The position numbers and the translations under genes are program-made. Of a stretch of DNA of 64,000 nt, positions 45,532 to 53,835 are shown in pieces. The notes beneath the pieces are model-generated. The model did not search any database, had not been told where the DNA came from, and saw nothing but the letters and a program-made list of their open reading frames with translations. The first letter of the stretch is position 1; every line of letters starts with the position of its first letter. The stretch spans positions 793,066-857,065 of the forward strand of contig NZ_FUEZ01000004.1 of the NCBI RefSeq assembly GCF_900157365.1, given 5' to 3'. This stretch comes from Mycobacterium numidiamassiliense. Its GTDB lineage: Bacteria; Actinomycetota; Actinomycetes; Mycobacteriales; Mycobacteriaceae.

Positions 45532-45569
45532 TGGGGCATACAACCCAATATTATGGGTGAGGGTGCCCA
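45532..45569. promoter_or_regulatory. Tandem TGGG-N8-CCCA operator sites (A1, A2)
   Basis: TGGGGCATACAACCCA (45532-45547) and TGGGTGAGGGTGCCCA (45554-45569) are separated by 6 bp and together also form ACCCA-ATATTA-TGGGT in the middle. They lie in the gap between the TetR stop and the quinone-oxidoreductase start. The same dyad recurs at three other promoters within 2.5 kb. Confidence 0.7.
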
Positions 45570-45576
45570 AATATGT

Positions 45577-46257
45577 CTAGGCCTGGGGTCGGCGCCGACG
45601 CGGGGCGGACCCACCTCTTCGTGGCTTGGCTGCGGAATTCGTTGCGGCGAAGGAGCGAACATAGTCGACAGCGGCGTTGACGGCCACCCGCAGTGGTTCA
45701 GCGTCGCCGGTGGCGTGCGTGACCATCGCACCGCCCTGGTGAGCGACGACCAGCGAGACCGCGAGATGACGCGGGTCGGCCTCGGGGCGCAGCTCGCCCC
45801 GGCGTCGCATCGCCGCGAGACCGCTCTGGAATAGCTCGAGCCACTGGTCGTAGCCGTCGGCGAGATCGTCGCGGACTTCATCGTCGGCGTCGCTCAATTC
45901 GCCTGCCAGCGAGCCGTATACGCATCCGCCGAGCCGGTAGACGGTGTCGATGTCGGCCACGCAGGCATCGGCCCACGCCTGCAGCGCGTCGAGAGTGTCG
46001 AGCGCGCCCAGTTGCGGTTGGGTGTGAAATGCGATGACATCGCCCCGACGGGACGCGATGACCTGGCGGGTCAGCTCACGTTTGTCCCGGAAGTAGTGCG
46101 AGATCTGCGATCCGCCGACCCCGGCGGCGTTACGCACCTTCTCGATGCTGGTATTCGCGACGCCGCGTTCGAACATGACCCGCGCGGCGACGGCGACGAT
46201 GTGCGCCCGCGTCGCCAGTCCCTTGCGGGTGAATCGCGATGTGCTGTCATCGTTCAC
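45577..46257 (-). CDS. TetR-family regulator, second of an overlapping pair
   Basis: A 226-residue TetR protein from GTG 46257, overlapping the upstream TetR stop by 4 bp. The HTH is VANTSIEKVRNAAGVGGSQI then SHYFRDKRELTR. The ligand domain contains LSVSLVVAHQGGAMVTHATG-like sequence (LAVSLVVAHQGGAMV), shared with its neighbour (LALTIVSAHQGGATLSF). The C-terminus is basic (AKPRRGGSAPRRRRPQA). The two proteins are paralogues and may form a heterodimer. Confidence 0.92.
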   Translation of the reverse strand: MNDDSTSRFTRKGLATRAHIVAVAARVMFERGVANTSIEKVRNAAGVGGSQISHYFRDKRELTRQVIASRRGDVIAFHTQPQLGALDTLDALQAWADACVADIDTVYRLGGCVYGSLAGELSDADDEVRDDLADGYDQWLELFQSGLAAMRRRGELRPEADPRHLAVSLVVAHQGGAMVTHATGDAEPLRVAVNAAVDYVRSFAATNSAAKPRRGGSAPRRRRPQA

Positions 46258-46946
46258 GGTGCCGTCGAGCGCCTGCCCCGGGGCCGCCGCGCAGGCCGCG
46301 GGACCCGGGCGGTGCCGTCGGTGGCGAACATCCGCAGATAGTTGACCGCGAATCGGGTGGCGTCGGCGTGCGGCCATTCCGCCCGATAGGTGAAGGACAA
46401 TGTCGCCCCACCCTGGTGGGCGCTGACGATGGTCAGCGCCAGGCGTCGCGGGTCGGCGTCCGCCTGCAGGACACCGCTTTCTTTCATGCGCGCAATCGCC
46501 GATTCGAGCAACTCGACCCACTGCCAGTAGCCCGCCCCCAACGTGGCGCGCGTTGCTTCGTCGGACTTGGCCAGCTGCGCGGTCAGGGCGTGGTAGGTCG
46601 GAGTGCCGCCCGATGTTCCGATGCTTCTCAGGTACCGCATGTTGAGATCGATCCAGCGTTCGAAGTCATCGAACGAATCCAGATCGCGGAGCTTGGGTTG
46701 GCGGTGGAAGTCGAGGACCACGCCGATCTGGCGGCGGATGACCGCGCGAATCAGCGCGCCTTTGTCGGTGAAATAGTGCGCGAGCTGCGAGCCGCTGACC
46801 GACGCGAGCCCACGCACGTTTTCCATGCTCGCGGCCGACAGGCCTTCGGTGACGATCAGTTCGGCGGCGGCCTGCACGATCCGGTCGCGGGTGGCGCGCC
46901 CCTTGGCGGTCAACCGTTGTTCGTCCTGAACATCGGGATGGGCCAT
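46254..46946 (-). CDS. TetR-family regulator, first of an overlapping pair
   Basis: A 230-residue TetR protein with HTH GLSAASMENVRGLASVSGSQL then AHYFTDKGALIRAV. The ligand domain includes LALTIVSAHQGGATLSF. It overlaps the downstream TetR gene by 4 bp. A TGGG-N8-CCCA dyad lies 34-49 bp upstream of the ATG, so this pair probably controls itself and the adjacent enzymes. Confidence 0.93.
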   Translation of the reverse strand: MAHPDVQDEQRLTAKGRATRDRIVQAAAELIVTEGLSAASMENVRGLASVSGSQLAHYFTDKGALIRAVIRRQIGVVLDFHRQPKLRDLDSFDDFERWIDLNMRYLRSIGTSGGTPTYHALTAQLAKSDEATRATLGAGYWQWVELLESAIARMKESGVLQADADPRRLALTIVSAHQGGATLSFTYRAEWPHADATRFAVNYLRMFATDGTARVPRPARRPRGRRSTAP

Positions 46947-46979
46947 CGCGTCAGGCTAACCCGCGGCCGCCTCGACTTA

Positions 46980-46995
46980 TGGGATATTTGGCCCA
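46980..46995. promoter_or_regulatory. TGGG-N8-CCCA operator (site B)
   Basis: TGGGATATTTGGCCCA lies upstream of the first TetR gene, in the 85-bp gap to the convergently read hydrolase end. A further CGGG follows 6 bp later, a one-mismatch match to the repeat phase seen at site A. Confidence 0.65.
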
Positions 46996-47031
46996 AAGAG
47001 CCGGGATGGGCCGGGCGGCCCGCGGGCCCGG

Positions 47032-47901
47032 TCAGGCGGTCACATGATCCTCGAGGAAGTTTCGGATCAGCCCGGCGACTTCATCGAGAGCGGACTCCAG
47101 CAGAAAATGCCCGCCCTCGAGCAGATGAATTTCCGCATCGGGAAGGTCGTCGGCGAAGGCTTCGGCGCCGGCCGGCCCGAAGATCTCGTCACCGCTACCC
47201 CAGACCGCCAGCAACGGAACCTGGCTGGCGCGAAAATATTCGTGCACGCGGGGGTACATCGGCGCGTTGGTCGCGTAGTCGCGCAGCAGCTTCAGCTGCA
47301 CCAGGTCGTTGCCGGGCCGGGATATCAACGCGTAGTCGTGATGCCAGGACTCGGGGTCGACGAGCGTCTCGTCCGGTACGCCGGTGACGTACTGCCACCG
47401 GGTGGCCTCCAGCGTCAGGAACTGCCGAACCGGCGCCTCGGTGTCGGGGGTCGGTTCGCGCTGATAGGCCTCGACCACCTTCCAGAAGCTCTCCACGAAC
47501 CCAGCGTCGTAGGCGTTGCCGTTCTGGCTGACGATCGCCGTGATGGCGGACGGTTCGCGCAGCGCCAACCGCCAGCCGATCGGAGCGCCGTAGTCCTGCA
47601 CGTAGATCGCGTACCGCTCGACACCGAGGCTGCCCAGCAGGCCCGCGGTCAGGTCGGTTAGGGCATCGAAGGTGTAGTCGAACTGGTCGACGGGTGGTGC
47701 GTCGGAGAGCCCGAACCCGAGATGGTCGGGTGCGATCACGTGGTAGCGATCGGCAAGCGCCGGAACCAGATTTCGGAACATGTGCGAACTGGTCGGAAAG
47801 CCGTGCAACAGAACGAGTGTGGGTGCCGCTGCATCGCCCGCCTCGCGGTAGAAGAGCCGATGACCGTCGACGGTGGCGTAACGATGATGAACGACCGGCA
47901 T
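47032..47901 (-). CDS. Alpha/beta hydrolase, haloalkane dehalogenase/epoxide hydrolase-like
   Basis: A 289-residue protein with GCAGGAGGAA ahead of ATG 47901. Oxyanion region LLHGFPTSSHMFR; the nucleophile position is Asp in YVQDYGAPIGWRLAL rather than Ser, as in haloalkane dehalogenases and epoxide hydrolases. Acid in WGSGDEIFG and His in LEGGHFLLES complete the triad. It would cleave carbon-halogen or epoxide bonds. A TGGG-N8-CCCA dyad lies 29-44 bp upstream of its start. Confidence 0.92.
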   Translation of the reverse strand: MPVVHHRYATVDGHRLFYREAGDAAAPTLVLLHGFPTSSHMFRNLVPALADRYHVIAPDHLGFGLSDAPPVDQFDYTFDALTDLTAGLLGSLGVERYAIYVQDYGAPIGWRLALREPSAITAIVSQNGNAYDAGFVESFWKVVEAYQREPTPDTEAPVRQFLTLEATRWQYVTGVPDETLVDPESWHHDYALISRPGNDLVQLKLLRDYATNAPMYPRVHEYFRASQVPLLAVWGSGDEIFGPAGAEAFADDLPDAEIHLLEGGHFLLESALDEVAGLIRNFLEDHVTA

Positions 47902-47929
47902 GAGATTCCTCCTGCACCGGATGGCTTTT

Positions 47930-47945
47930 TGGGATGAATATCCCA
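47930..47945. promoter_or_regulatory. TGGG-N8-CCCA operator (site C)
   Basis: TGGGATGAATATCCCA, a dyad with perfect six-base arms TGGGAT/ATCCCA, lies in the divergent region between the alpha/beta hydrolase and the SDR, on the hydrolase side. Confidence 0.7.
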
Positions 47946-48005
47946 TTATGCACCCCAATCGGCGGGCTGCAATAGGTTGACCACTCGACCGGGCGCCCAT
48001 TATTC

Positions 48006-48021
48006 TGGGCGGGCTGTCCCA
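48006..48021. promoter_or_regulatory. TGGG-N8-CCCA operator (site D)
   Basis: TGGGCGGGCTGTCCCA lies 17 bp upstream of the SDR start at 48038. It is preceded by GCCCA-TTATTC-TGGGC (47995-48010), so CCCA-N6-TGGG-N8-CCCA is repeated here as at site A. Confidence 0.65.
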
Positions 48022-48037
48022 TTTTGAAGGAGTGCGG

Positions 48038-48754
48038 GTGGCTAACACGTTGCACGACAAGACCGTCCTCGTGGTGGGACGCGCCGGCGGCATCGCGCGG
48101 GCAATCGTCCTGCTCGCGCGGTCTCAGGGCGCGCGGGTGATCGCGGCGGGACGCGATCGGAGCAAACTCGCCAGCGCCTACGAGGACCCCGGCATCAGCG
48201 CCGAGGCCGTCGACCTAACCGACGACGCGTCCATCGCCGCACTTGCCGAGCGGGTGGGGTCCGTCGACCACGTGGTGTCGACCGCGTCGGCGCGCGCCCG
48301 CGGCAACTTGGCCGACCTGCAGCGCGGCAACCTCCAGCAGTCATTCGACACCAAAGTGATCGGGCCCACGATGCTGGCGAAATACCTTTCCCCACAAATT
48401 AATCCGGGCGGATCGTTCGTGTTGTTCTCGGGGGTCCATGCGTTCAAACACAACGTCGGTTATCTGGGCGTGGGCATCACCAACGGCGCGGTCGACTTCG
48501 TGACCCGCTGGTTGGCCGTTGAACTCGCCCCGATAAGAGTCAACGCGATTTCGCCCGGCGTGATCGACACCGGCGCATGGGACGGGCTCGGCGCGGACGG
48601 CAAGCGGGAGTACTTCGAGCACATCGCTGCCGGCAATCCGGTCGGGCGGATAGGAACACCCGACGACATCGCCAACGCGGTGTTGTTTGCAATGACTAAT
48701 AGTTTCATGACCGGCATGACGCTCAAGGTCGACGGCGGCGAACCGCTGACCTAG
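48038..48754 (+). CDS. Atypical short-chain dehydrogenase
   Basis: A 238-residue SDR-fold protein. I chose GTG 48038 because AAGGAG at 48026-48031 would be too close to GTG 48032. The cofactor loop is VVGRAGGIARAIV instead of TGxxxGIG. The catalytic Tyr-Lys pair is absent: in place of YxxxK stands GVGITNGAVDFVTRWLA with Asn at the Lys position. The Ser (LFSGVHAF) and C-terminal NAISPGVIDTGAWDGL and MTGMTLKVDGG are kept. From memory a whole SDR subfamily with NAA(V/I) at this place exists, so this is a divergent branch rather than a broken gene. NADPH use is likely (AGRDRSKL). Confidence 0.88.
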   Translation: MANTLHDKTVLVVGRAGGIARAIVLLARSQGARVIAAGRDRSKLASAYEDPGISAEAVDLTDDASIAALAERVGSVDHVVSTASARARGNLADLQRGNLQQSFDTKVIGPTMLAKYLSPQINPGGSFVLFSGVHAFKHNVGYLGVGITNGAVDFVTRWLAVELAPIRVNAISPGVIDTGAWDGLGADGKREYFEHIAAGNPVGRIGTPDDIANAVLFAMTNSFMTGMTLKVDGGEPLT

Positions 48755-48790
48755 GCTTCTCCGCGAGGTCTAAGTCCCCAAGGAGACGCA

Positions 48791-50503
48791 GTGGGCAGGC
48801 TTGTATCGGTCAACGTGGGAATGCCCAAGAACGTGCGATGGCGCGACAAAACAGTGCACACCGGCGTTTGGAAAACCCCCGTCGAGGGGCCGGTTATGGT
48901 GCGAAGGCTCAATATCGACGGCGACGGCCAAGGCGACCTGACCGGCCACGGCGGTGAACAGCGCGCTGTCATGGTGTACCAGACCGAGTCCTACGACTTC
49001 TGGAAGAGCTACCTGAATCGCGACGACTTGGTCCCAGGCCACTTCGGGGAGAACTTCACCGTCACCGGGCTCGCCGATGCCGAAGTCTGCATTGGTGATC
49101 GATACCGCATTGGAGACGCCGAATTCGAGGTCACCCAACCGCGGGTCACCTGCTTTCGTGTCGGCCTTCGGCTCGGCGAACCTGACATGCCCAATCTGCT
49201 TGTCGCCCAGCACCGTCCGGGCTTCTACCTTCGCGTCATCACCGAGGGCCACGTGCGTCCCGGCGAGGACATCGTGCGGACCCGACGTGGCCCTCACGAA
49301 CTCAGCGTCGCCGACGTCGACGCCTTGCTGTATCTGCCCGGCCGCGACATCGATCAACTCCGCAAGATCGTCGACGTCCCCGCACTGAGCCCCGGCTGGC
49401 AACAATCGTTCAACGACATGCTGCACACGCTCGACGCAGCAACGATCAACCCAGCTCCGCCCGTCGGAGTCGAGCCGGGGTGGGACGGATTCCGCCCGTT
49501 GCTGGTCATCGCCGTACACCACGAGAGCCCGCAGGTGATGTCGATCCGACTGCGGGCCAACGACCGCGGCGCGTTGCCACCGCCACGTGCGGGCCAGTAC
49601 CTGACGGTGCGGTTCCCCGGTGTTGCCGAGCCGACACCACTGCGCAGCTATTCCTTATCGGGCGACCCCGTCGCGGCCGAATACCGTATCAGCGTCAAGC
49701 GCGAAGATGACGGCGTGGTGAGCCAATGGATACACGCCCACATCGAGACCGGATCCGTGATCGAGGCGGCCGCCCCCCGTGGCGACTTTTATCTCACCGA
49801 CGCCACCGATCCGGTGGTGCTGATCTCTGCGGGAATTGGGATCACTCCGGTGTTGGCCATGTTGCACGCGTTGTCGGCCGCTCGAAGCACCCGCGAGATC
49901 TGCTGGCTGCACACCACCCGGAATCGCGAAACCCAAGCTTTCGCAGCTGAAGTCACGGCTCTGATCGACTCGTTGCCGCACGCTCGGCAGCTCGTGATTT
50001 TTACGCAGTCGCGGGGACGGCTAGACCAGTCGGCAATCGCGGCGCTGGGTCTGCCGCCTGGTGCCAACGCATACCTTTGCGGCCCAACTCAATTCATGAC
50101 TGATATGCGCGACGCGCTCACCGGGGCTGGGCTGGACGGCGCCCGCATCCACAGCGAACTGTTCGGCGCATTGCCGCCGATCAATCCCGGAATCGTCGAC
50201 GAAGCGCCGCGTCGGCCACCCCACCCGCCGTCCGGAAAGTTGGGGACCGGACCGTCAATCACCTTTGCCCGCAGCGGACTTACCGTCAACTGGTCATCGG
50301 ACTACGGCAACATATTGGATCTGGCCGAAGCGTGTGATGTGCCCACTCGGTTTGCTTGCCGGAGCGGAGTCTGTCACGTGTGCGAGACCGGAGTGGTGGC
50401 CGGTACGACGACATACGTGCAGACGCCGCTGGAGCCGCCAGCTCCATCAACCGTGTTGATCTGCTCGGCGGCTCCATCCAGTGACCTGGTGCTGGACCTC
50501 TAG
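48791..50503 (+). CDS. MOSC domain - flavin reductase - 2Fe-2S ferredoxin fusion
   Basis: A 570-residue three-part protein. Residues 1-225 are a MOSC domain (GDGQGDLTGHGGEQRAVMVY, GENFTVTGL, PRVTCFRVGLRLG with the conserved Cys). Residues 235-470 are a ferredoxin-NADP reductase module (PLRSYSLSG for FAD/FMN, ISAGIGITPVLAML for NAD(P)H, YLCGPTQFM). Residues 485-570 are a plant-type 2Fe-2S ferredoxin (CRSGVCHVCETG and a last Cys in LICSA). It would pass electrons from NAD(P)H to a bound or partner molybdenum site, for example N-hydroxylated compounds as in YiiM-like systems. Partner unknown. Confidence 0.93.
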   Translation: MGRLVSVNVGMPKNVRWRDKTVHTGVWKTPVEGPVMVRRLNIDGDGQGDLTGHGGEQRAVMVYQTESYDFWKSYLNRDDLVPGHFGENFTVTGLADAEVCIGDRYRIGDAEFEVTQPRVTCFRVGLRLGEPDMPNLLVAQHRPGFYLRVITEGHVRPGEDIVRTRRGPHELSVADVDALLYLPGRDIDQLRKIVDVPALSPGWQQSFNDMLHTLDAATINPAPPVGVEPGWDGFRPLLVIAVHHESPQVMSIRLRANDRGALPPPRAGQYLTVRFPGVAEPTPLRSYSLSGDPVAAEYRISVKREDDGVVSQWIHAHIETGSVIEAAAPRGDFYLTDATDPVVLISAGIGITPVLAMLHALSAARSTREICWLHTTRNRETQAFAAEVTALIDSLPHARQLVIFTQSRGRLDQSAIAALGLPPGANAYLCGPTQFMTDMRDALTGAGLDGARIHSELFGALPPINPGIVDEAPRRPPHPPSGKLGTGPSITFARSGLTVNWSSDYGNILDLAEACDVPTRFACRSGVCHVCETGVVAGTTTYVQTPLEPPAPSTVLICSAAPSSDLVLDL

Positions 50504-51300
50504 AGGCTCAGCGGGACGGACGCCTCGGCGGTGTAGCAGAGGAAGGTCAGCGTCTCCTGTAGATACAGCTGCACGGTGTCGGCGTCGTGGCTGAGGTAGC
50601 CGATCGACACGTCGGTGCCCAGCTGAAGGTCGAAGTCGCCGCCGCGGGTGGTCAGCACGAAGGCGCCGTCAATGGCCGGGGCCCAGATGATGTCGCCGGG
50701 AACCAGTCGGTCGATGTGTTCGAGGATCGGATATCCGTGTGCGGTGGTCTCGCTGACCTTGGTGTAGACGTCGGCCGATAGCAGCACGGAGTAGGGTCCG
50801 TCGACGCCGGCCAGCCGCAGTTCGGTGATCGCCTGGGTGATGACGTCCGGGATTTCGCTGGGATCCGCCGGCAACGTCAGCGGCTTGTTCGAGCTGGCCG
50901 AGCGGATGCCCTCGATCGACGCGGCGGCGTAGCCCTCGAAGATCGCGCGGTCTTCGATGAAGGCAAGCTTCTTGGCGGCGGCTTTGACTGGATCCCAATC
51001 GGAGTCCTGCGCCCCTCGTTCGACATTGTCGATTTCAACACGGGATAGCGTGAACGGAACCCGCAGGCGGACAAGCGGTTTGCTATCCCGTAGCTGAGCC
51101 ACCACGCCGTCGGTCGGCGCCTCGACGTCGATCAGCCGGCCAGTGCTGACCGCCGCCGTGACCGGACCGCCCGGCTCGCTGACGTCGACCACCCGCCGCC
51201 CCGCGATGTGGCGCTTGAACGTCCGCGTGGCCTCCAATTCGATTTCGGTCCAAGCGACGTCGGTGACTGGCGCCAGATTGCGGTAGAGGTTGTTCGTCAT
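50500..51300 (-). CDS. Encapsulin nanocompartment shell protein
   Basis: A 266-residue family 1 encapsulin (HK97 fold), close to M. tuberculosis Cfp29/Rv0798c. N-terminus NNLYRNLAPVTDVAWTEIE, E-loop region LVRLRVPFTLSRVEIDNVER, and C-terminal LGTDVSIGYLSHDADTVQLYLQETLTF are conserved. It self-assembles into a 60-subunit shell that encloses the DyP peroxidase encoded directly upstream; the genes overlap by 4 bp. Its stop overlaps the convergent MOSC fusion gene by 4 bp. Confidence 0.97.
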   Translation of the reverse strand: MTNNLYRNLAPVTDVAWTEIELEATRTFKRHIAGRRVVDVSEPGGPVTAAVSTGRLIDVEAPTDGVVAQLRDSKPLVRLRVPFTLSRVEIDNVERGAQDSDWDPVKAAAKKLAFIEDRAIFEGYAAASIEGIRSASSNKPLTLPADPSEIPDVITQAITELRLAGVDGPYSVLLSADVYTKVSETTAHGYPILEHIDRLVPGDIIWAPAIDGAFVLTTRGGDFDLQLGTDVSIGYLSHDADTVQLYLQETLTFLCYTAEASVPLSL

Positions 51301-52316
51301 TGAGGGGTTCCTTTCAGGCTGCCGATCGAAAGTGAGCCGGGGCCCACGGCGGGTAAGGCCGGCGGCTCTGTCTCCAGGGGCGCGGGCAGGTCCGGTGGAT
51401 CGTCGAGGAAGTCGACAGTGGGGGTGAAGAACAGCACGCCCGTCAGCGCGGTGGAAAAGTCCAGCACGCGATCGGTGTTGCCGGGTGGATCGCCGAGAAA
51501 CATGTTGCGCAGCATCTGCTCGGTCACCCCGGGCGTGCGCGAATAGCCGATGAAATACGTGCCGTACTCGCCCTTGCCGACCTCACCGAACGGCATGTTG
51601 GCTCGCACGATCTTGAGCTCGTTGCCGTCCTCGTCTTCGATCACGTTGAGCGCAATGTGCGCGTTCGGGGGCTTGACGTCGTCGTCCATCTCAATGTCTT
51701 CGAGCTTGCTCCGACCGAACACCAATTCCTGCTCGGTGACCGACAGCGAATCCCAAGCCTGCATGTCGTGCACGTACTTTTGCACATGCACGTAGCATCC
51801 TCCGGCGAAGTCGGGATCCTCCTCGCCGATTGCCGTGGCGCTGACAGCGATTGGGCCGTCCGGGTTTTCGGTGCCGTCGACAAAGCCCAGCAGGTCGCGG
51901 TTGTCGAAGAACCGAAAGCCGTGCACTTCGTCAACGACGGTCACCGCGCCGGCCATCGACTTGAGAATGCGGCCGGCCAACTCGAAACATACGTCCAGGC
52001 TCTCGGCCCGAATGTGGAACAACAGATCCCCGGGTGTGGCGGGCGCGGTGTGTCGCGGCCCCGTCAGTTCGACGAACGGATGCAGTTCGGCGGGCCTCGG
52101 CCCACCGAACAACCTGTCCCACGCCTCGGCGCCGATCGAGGTGATCACCGACAGATGCTTGGTCGGGTCGCGAAAGCCAATGGCGCGCACCAGCCCCGAA
52201 ATGTCGGGAAGTGCGTTGTGCACGGTTGCCTCGCCGCCGGCATCGATGGTGACCACCAGGAATATCGCGGCAGGCGTCAACGGCGTGAGGATGGGTTGCG
52301 GCTGAACCGGAGACAC
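51297..52316 (-). CDS. Dye-decolorizing peroxidase, encapsulin cargo
   Basis: A 339-residue DyP-type haem peroxidase. I chose GTG 52316 (SPVQPQPILTPLTPAAIF); the frame is open upstream only because it runs into the 58-bp repeats. GXXDG is present as GFVDGTENP with the distal Asp, and the proximal His region is NVIEDEDGNELKIVRANMPFG with downstream Arg. The C-terminus carries the cargo-loading peptide GSLSIGSLKG, the same motif that docks Rv0799c in its encapsulin. It protects against peroxide inside the shell. Confidence 0.97.
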   Translation of the reverse strand: MSPVQPQPILTPLTPAAIFLVVTIDAGGEATVHNALPDISGLVRAIGFRDPTKHLSVITSIGAEAWDRLFGGPRPAELHPFVELTGPRHTAPATPGDLLFHIRAESLDVCFELAGRILKSMAGAVTVVDEVHGFRFFDNRDLLGFVDGTENPDGPIAVSATAIGEEDPDFAGGCYVHVQKYVHDMQAWDSLSVTEQELVFGRSKLEDIEMDDDVKPPNAHIALNVIEDEDGNELKIVRANMPFGEVGKGEYGTYFIGYSRTPGVTEQMLRNMFLGDPPGNTDRVLDFSTALTGVLFFTPTVDFLDDPPDLPAPLETEPPALPAVGPGSLSIGSLKGTPQ

Positions 52317-52328
52317 CTTGGTGACCTT

Positions 52329-52508
52329 AGCGCGGCGACGGCGAGCGCAGGAAGTGCGCGAGCAAGGAGCCGCGCAATACGGACCCAGCGCGGCGACGGC
52401 GAGCGCAGGAAGTGCGCGAGCAAGGAGCCGCGCAATACGGACCCAGCGCGGCGACGGCGAGCGCAGGAAGTCCGCGAGCAAGGAGCCGCGCAATACGGAC
52501 CCAGCGCG
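52329..52508. repeat. 58-bp tandem repeat, three copies plus a short partial
   Basis: Units start at 52329, 52387 and 52445, with a partial fourth at 52503. Copies 1 and 2 look identical; copy 3 differs by one base (TCCGCG for TGCGCG). The unit is GC-rich and contains AGCAAGGAGCCGCGC. It occupies nearly all of the gap between the DyP start (52316) and pepC (52532), so it lies in, or replaces, the divergent promoter region. It resembles MIRU/VNTR-type mycobacterial minisatellites. Confidence 0.95.
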
Positions 52509-52531
52509 AACTGCGTGGGTCACGGACAGCC

Positions 52532-53800
52532 ATGATGGTGAACATGTCGGCCAGCGCCGCAGGCCTCTGCGAATTCATCGACGCTTCTCCGTCTCCGTTT
52601 CATGCCTGCGCCACGGTGGCCGGCCGACTAATCGCCTCTGGATACACCGAACTCCGCGAAGCCGACCCGTGGCCCGCCGAACCGGGCCGCTACTTCACCA
52701 TTCGCGCGGCTTCACTGATCGCCTGGAACGCCGCCGACGTGCGCGGCGCCTTCCGGATCATCGGCGCACACACCGACAGTCCCAACCTGCGCGTCAAACA
52801 ACACCCCGATCGGGTGGTCGCCGGGTGGCGGGTCGTCGCGCTGGAGCCGTACGGCGGTGCGTGGCTCAACTCCTGGCTGGACCGCGACCTGGGTATCAGC
52901 GGCAGGCTGTCGGTGCGTGACGGCGGCGCGGTCACCGCTCGGCTGGTCCGGATCGACGATCCGATCCTGCGGGTGCCGCAGCTGGCCATCCACCTGGCCG
53001 AGGATCGCAAGTCGCTGACGCTGGACCCGCAGCGACATGTCAACGCGGTCTGGGGCGTTGGCGACGAAGTGAGTTCGTTTGTGGGCTACGTGGCCGAACG
53101 CGCAGGTGTGGCGCCGACCGATGTGCTGGCCGCCGACCTCATGACGCACGATCTGACGCCGTCGTCGGTCATCGGTGCCGACGCCAGCCTGGTGAGTGCT
53201 CCGCGGCTGGACAACCTGGCGAGTTGCTACGCCGGCCTGGAGGCGCTGCTGGCCACGCAGCCGTCGAGCGGCGTGCCCGTGTTGGTGCTGTTCGATCACG
53301 AGGAGGTCGGCTCGTCGTCGGACCACGGCGCGCAGTCCAACCTCTTAGGCACCGTGCTGGAGCGGATCGTGCTCGCCGCCGGCGGCAGCCGGGAAGACTT
53401 CCTGCGGCGGCTGCCCGCGTCGCTGTTGGCGTCGGCCGACATGGCACACGCCACCCACCCCAACTACCCGGAGCGACACGAGCCCGGTCATCTGATCGAG
53501 GTCAACGCCGGCCCGGTCCTCAAGGTGCATCCCAATCTGCGGTACGCCACCGACGGACGCACCGCGGCCGCGTTCGCCCTCGCGTGCCAGCAAGCGGGGG
53601 TTGCGCTGCAGCGTTATGAGCACCGGGCCGACCTGCCGTGCGGATCGACGATCGGGCCGCTGGTCTCGGCGCGGACCGGAATCCCCACCGTCGACGTCGG
53701 CGCCGCGCAGCTCGCCATGCACTCCGCACGGGAGTTGATGGGTGCGCACGACGTCGCCGCCTATTCCGCTGCGCTGCAATCGTTTTTGGCGCCGCAATAG
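52532..53800 (+). CDS. pepC: Aspartyl aminopeptidase-type M18 peptidase (PepC, Rv0800-like)
   Basis: A 422-residue M18 metallopeptidase. ATG 52532 is the first start after the repeat array; [24 protein letters not shown] aligns with the family (SPSPFHA for the first His). Zinc ligands: [14 protein letters not shown] (His, Asp), [16 protein letters not shown] (Asp, Glu-Glu), [16 protein letters not shown] and CGSTIGPL. It removes N-terminal residues from peptides in the cytoplasm. No ribosome binding site is visible, and the repeats press against the start. Confidence 0.95.
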   Translation: MMVNMSASAAGLCEFIDASPSPFHACATVAGRLIASGYTELREADPWPAEPGRYFTIRAASLIAWNAADVRGAFRIIGAHTDSPNLRVKQHPDRVVAGWRVVALEPYGGAWLNSWLDRDLGISGRLSVRDGGAVTARLVRIDDPILRVPQLAIHLAEDRKSLTLDPQRHVNAVWGVGDEVSSFVGYVAERAGVAPTDVLAADLMTHDLTPSSVIGADASLVSAPRLDNLASCYAGLEALLATQPSSGVPVLVLFDHEEVGSSSDHGAQSNLLGTVLERIVLAAGGSREDFLRRLPASLLASADMAHATHPNYPERHEPGHLIEVNAGPVLKVHPNLRYATDGRTAAAFALACQQAGVALQRYEHRADLPCGSTIGPLVSARTGIPTVDVGAAQLAMHSARELMGAHDVAAYSAALQSFLAPQ

Positions 53801-53835
53801 TCGGGCCGATCGCTGCGCGCCTAGAGTCGACCGGT

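Noticed and set aside
52317..52523. N-terminal extension of the DyP peroxidase through the 58-bp repeats
   Set aside because: The residues come from translated repeats (RIARLLAR, repeated in shifted frames), and known DyP N-termini begin near SPVQPQPIL.
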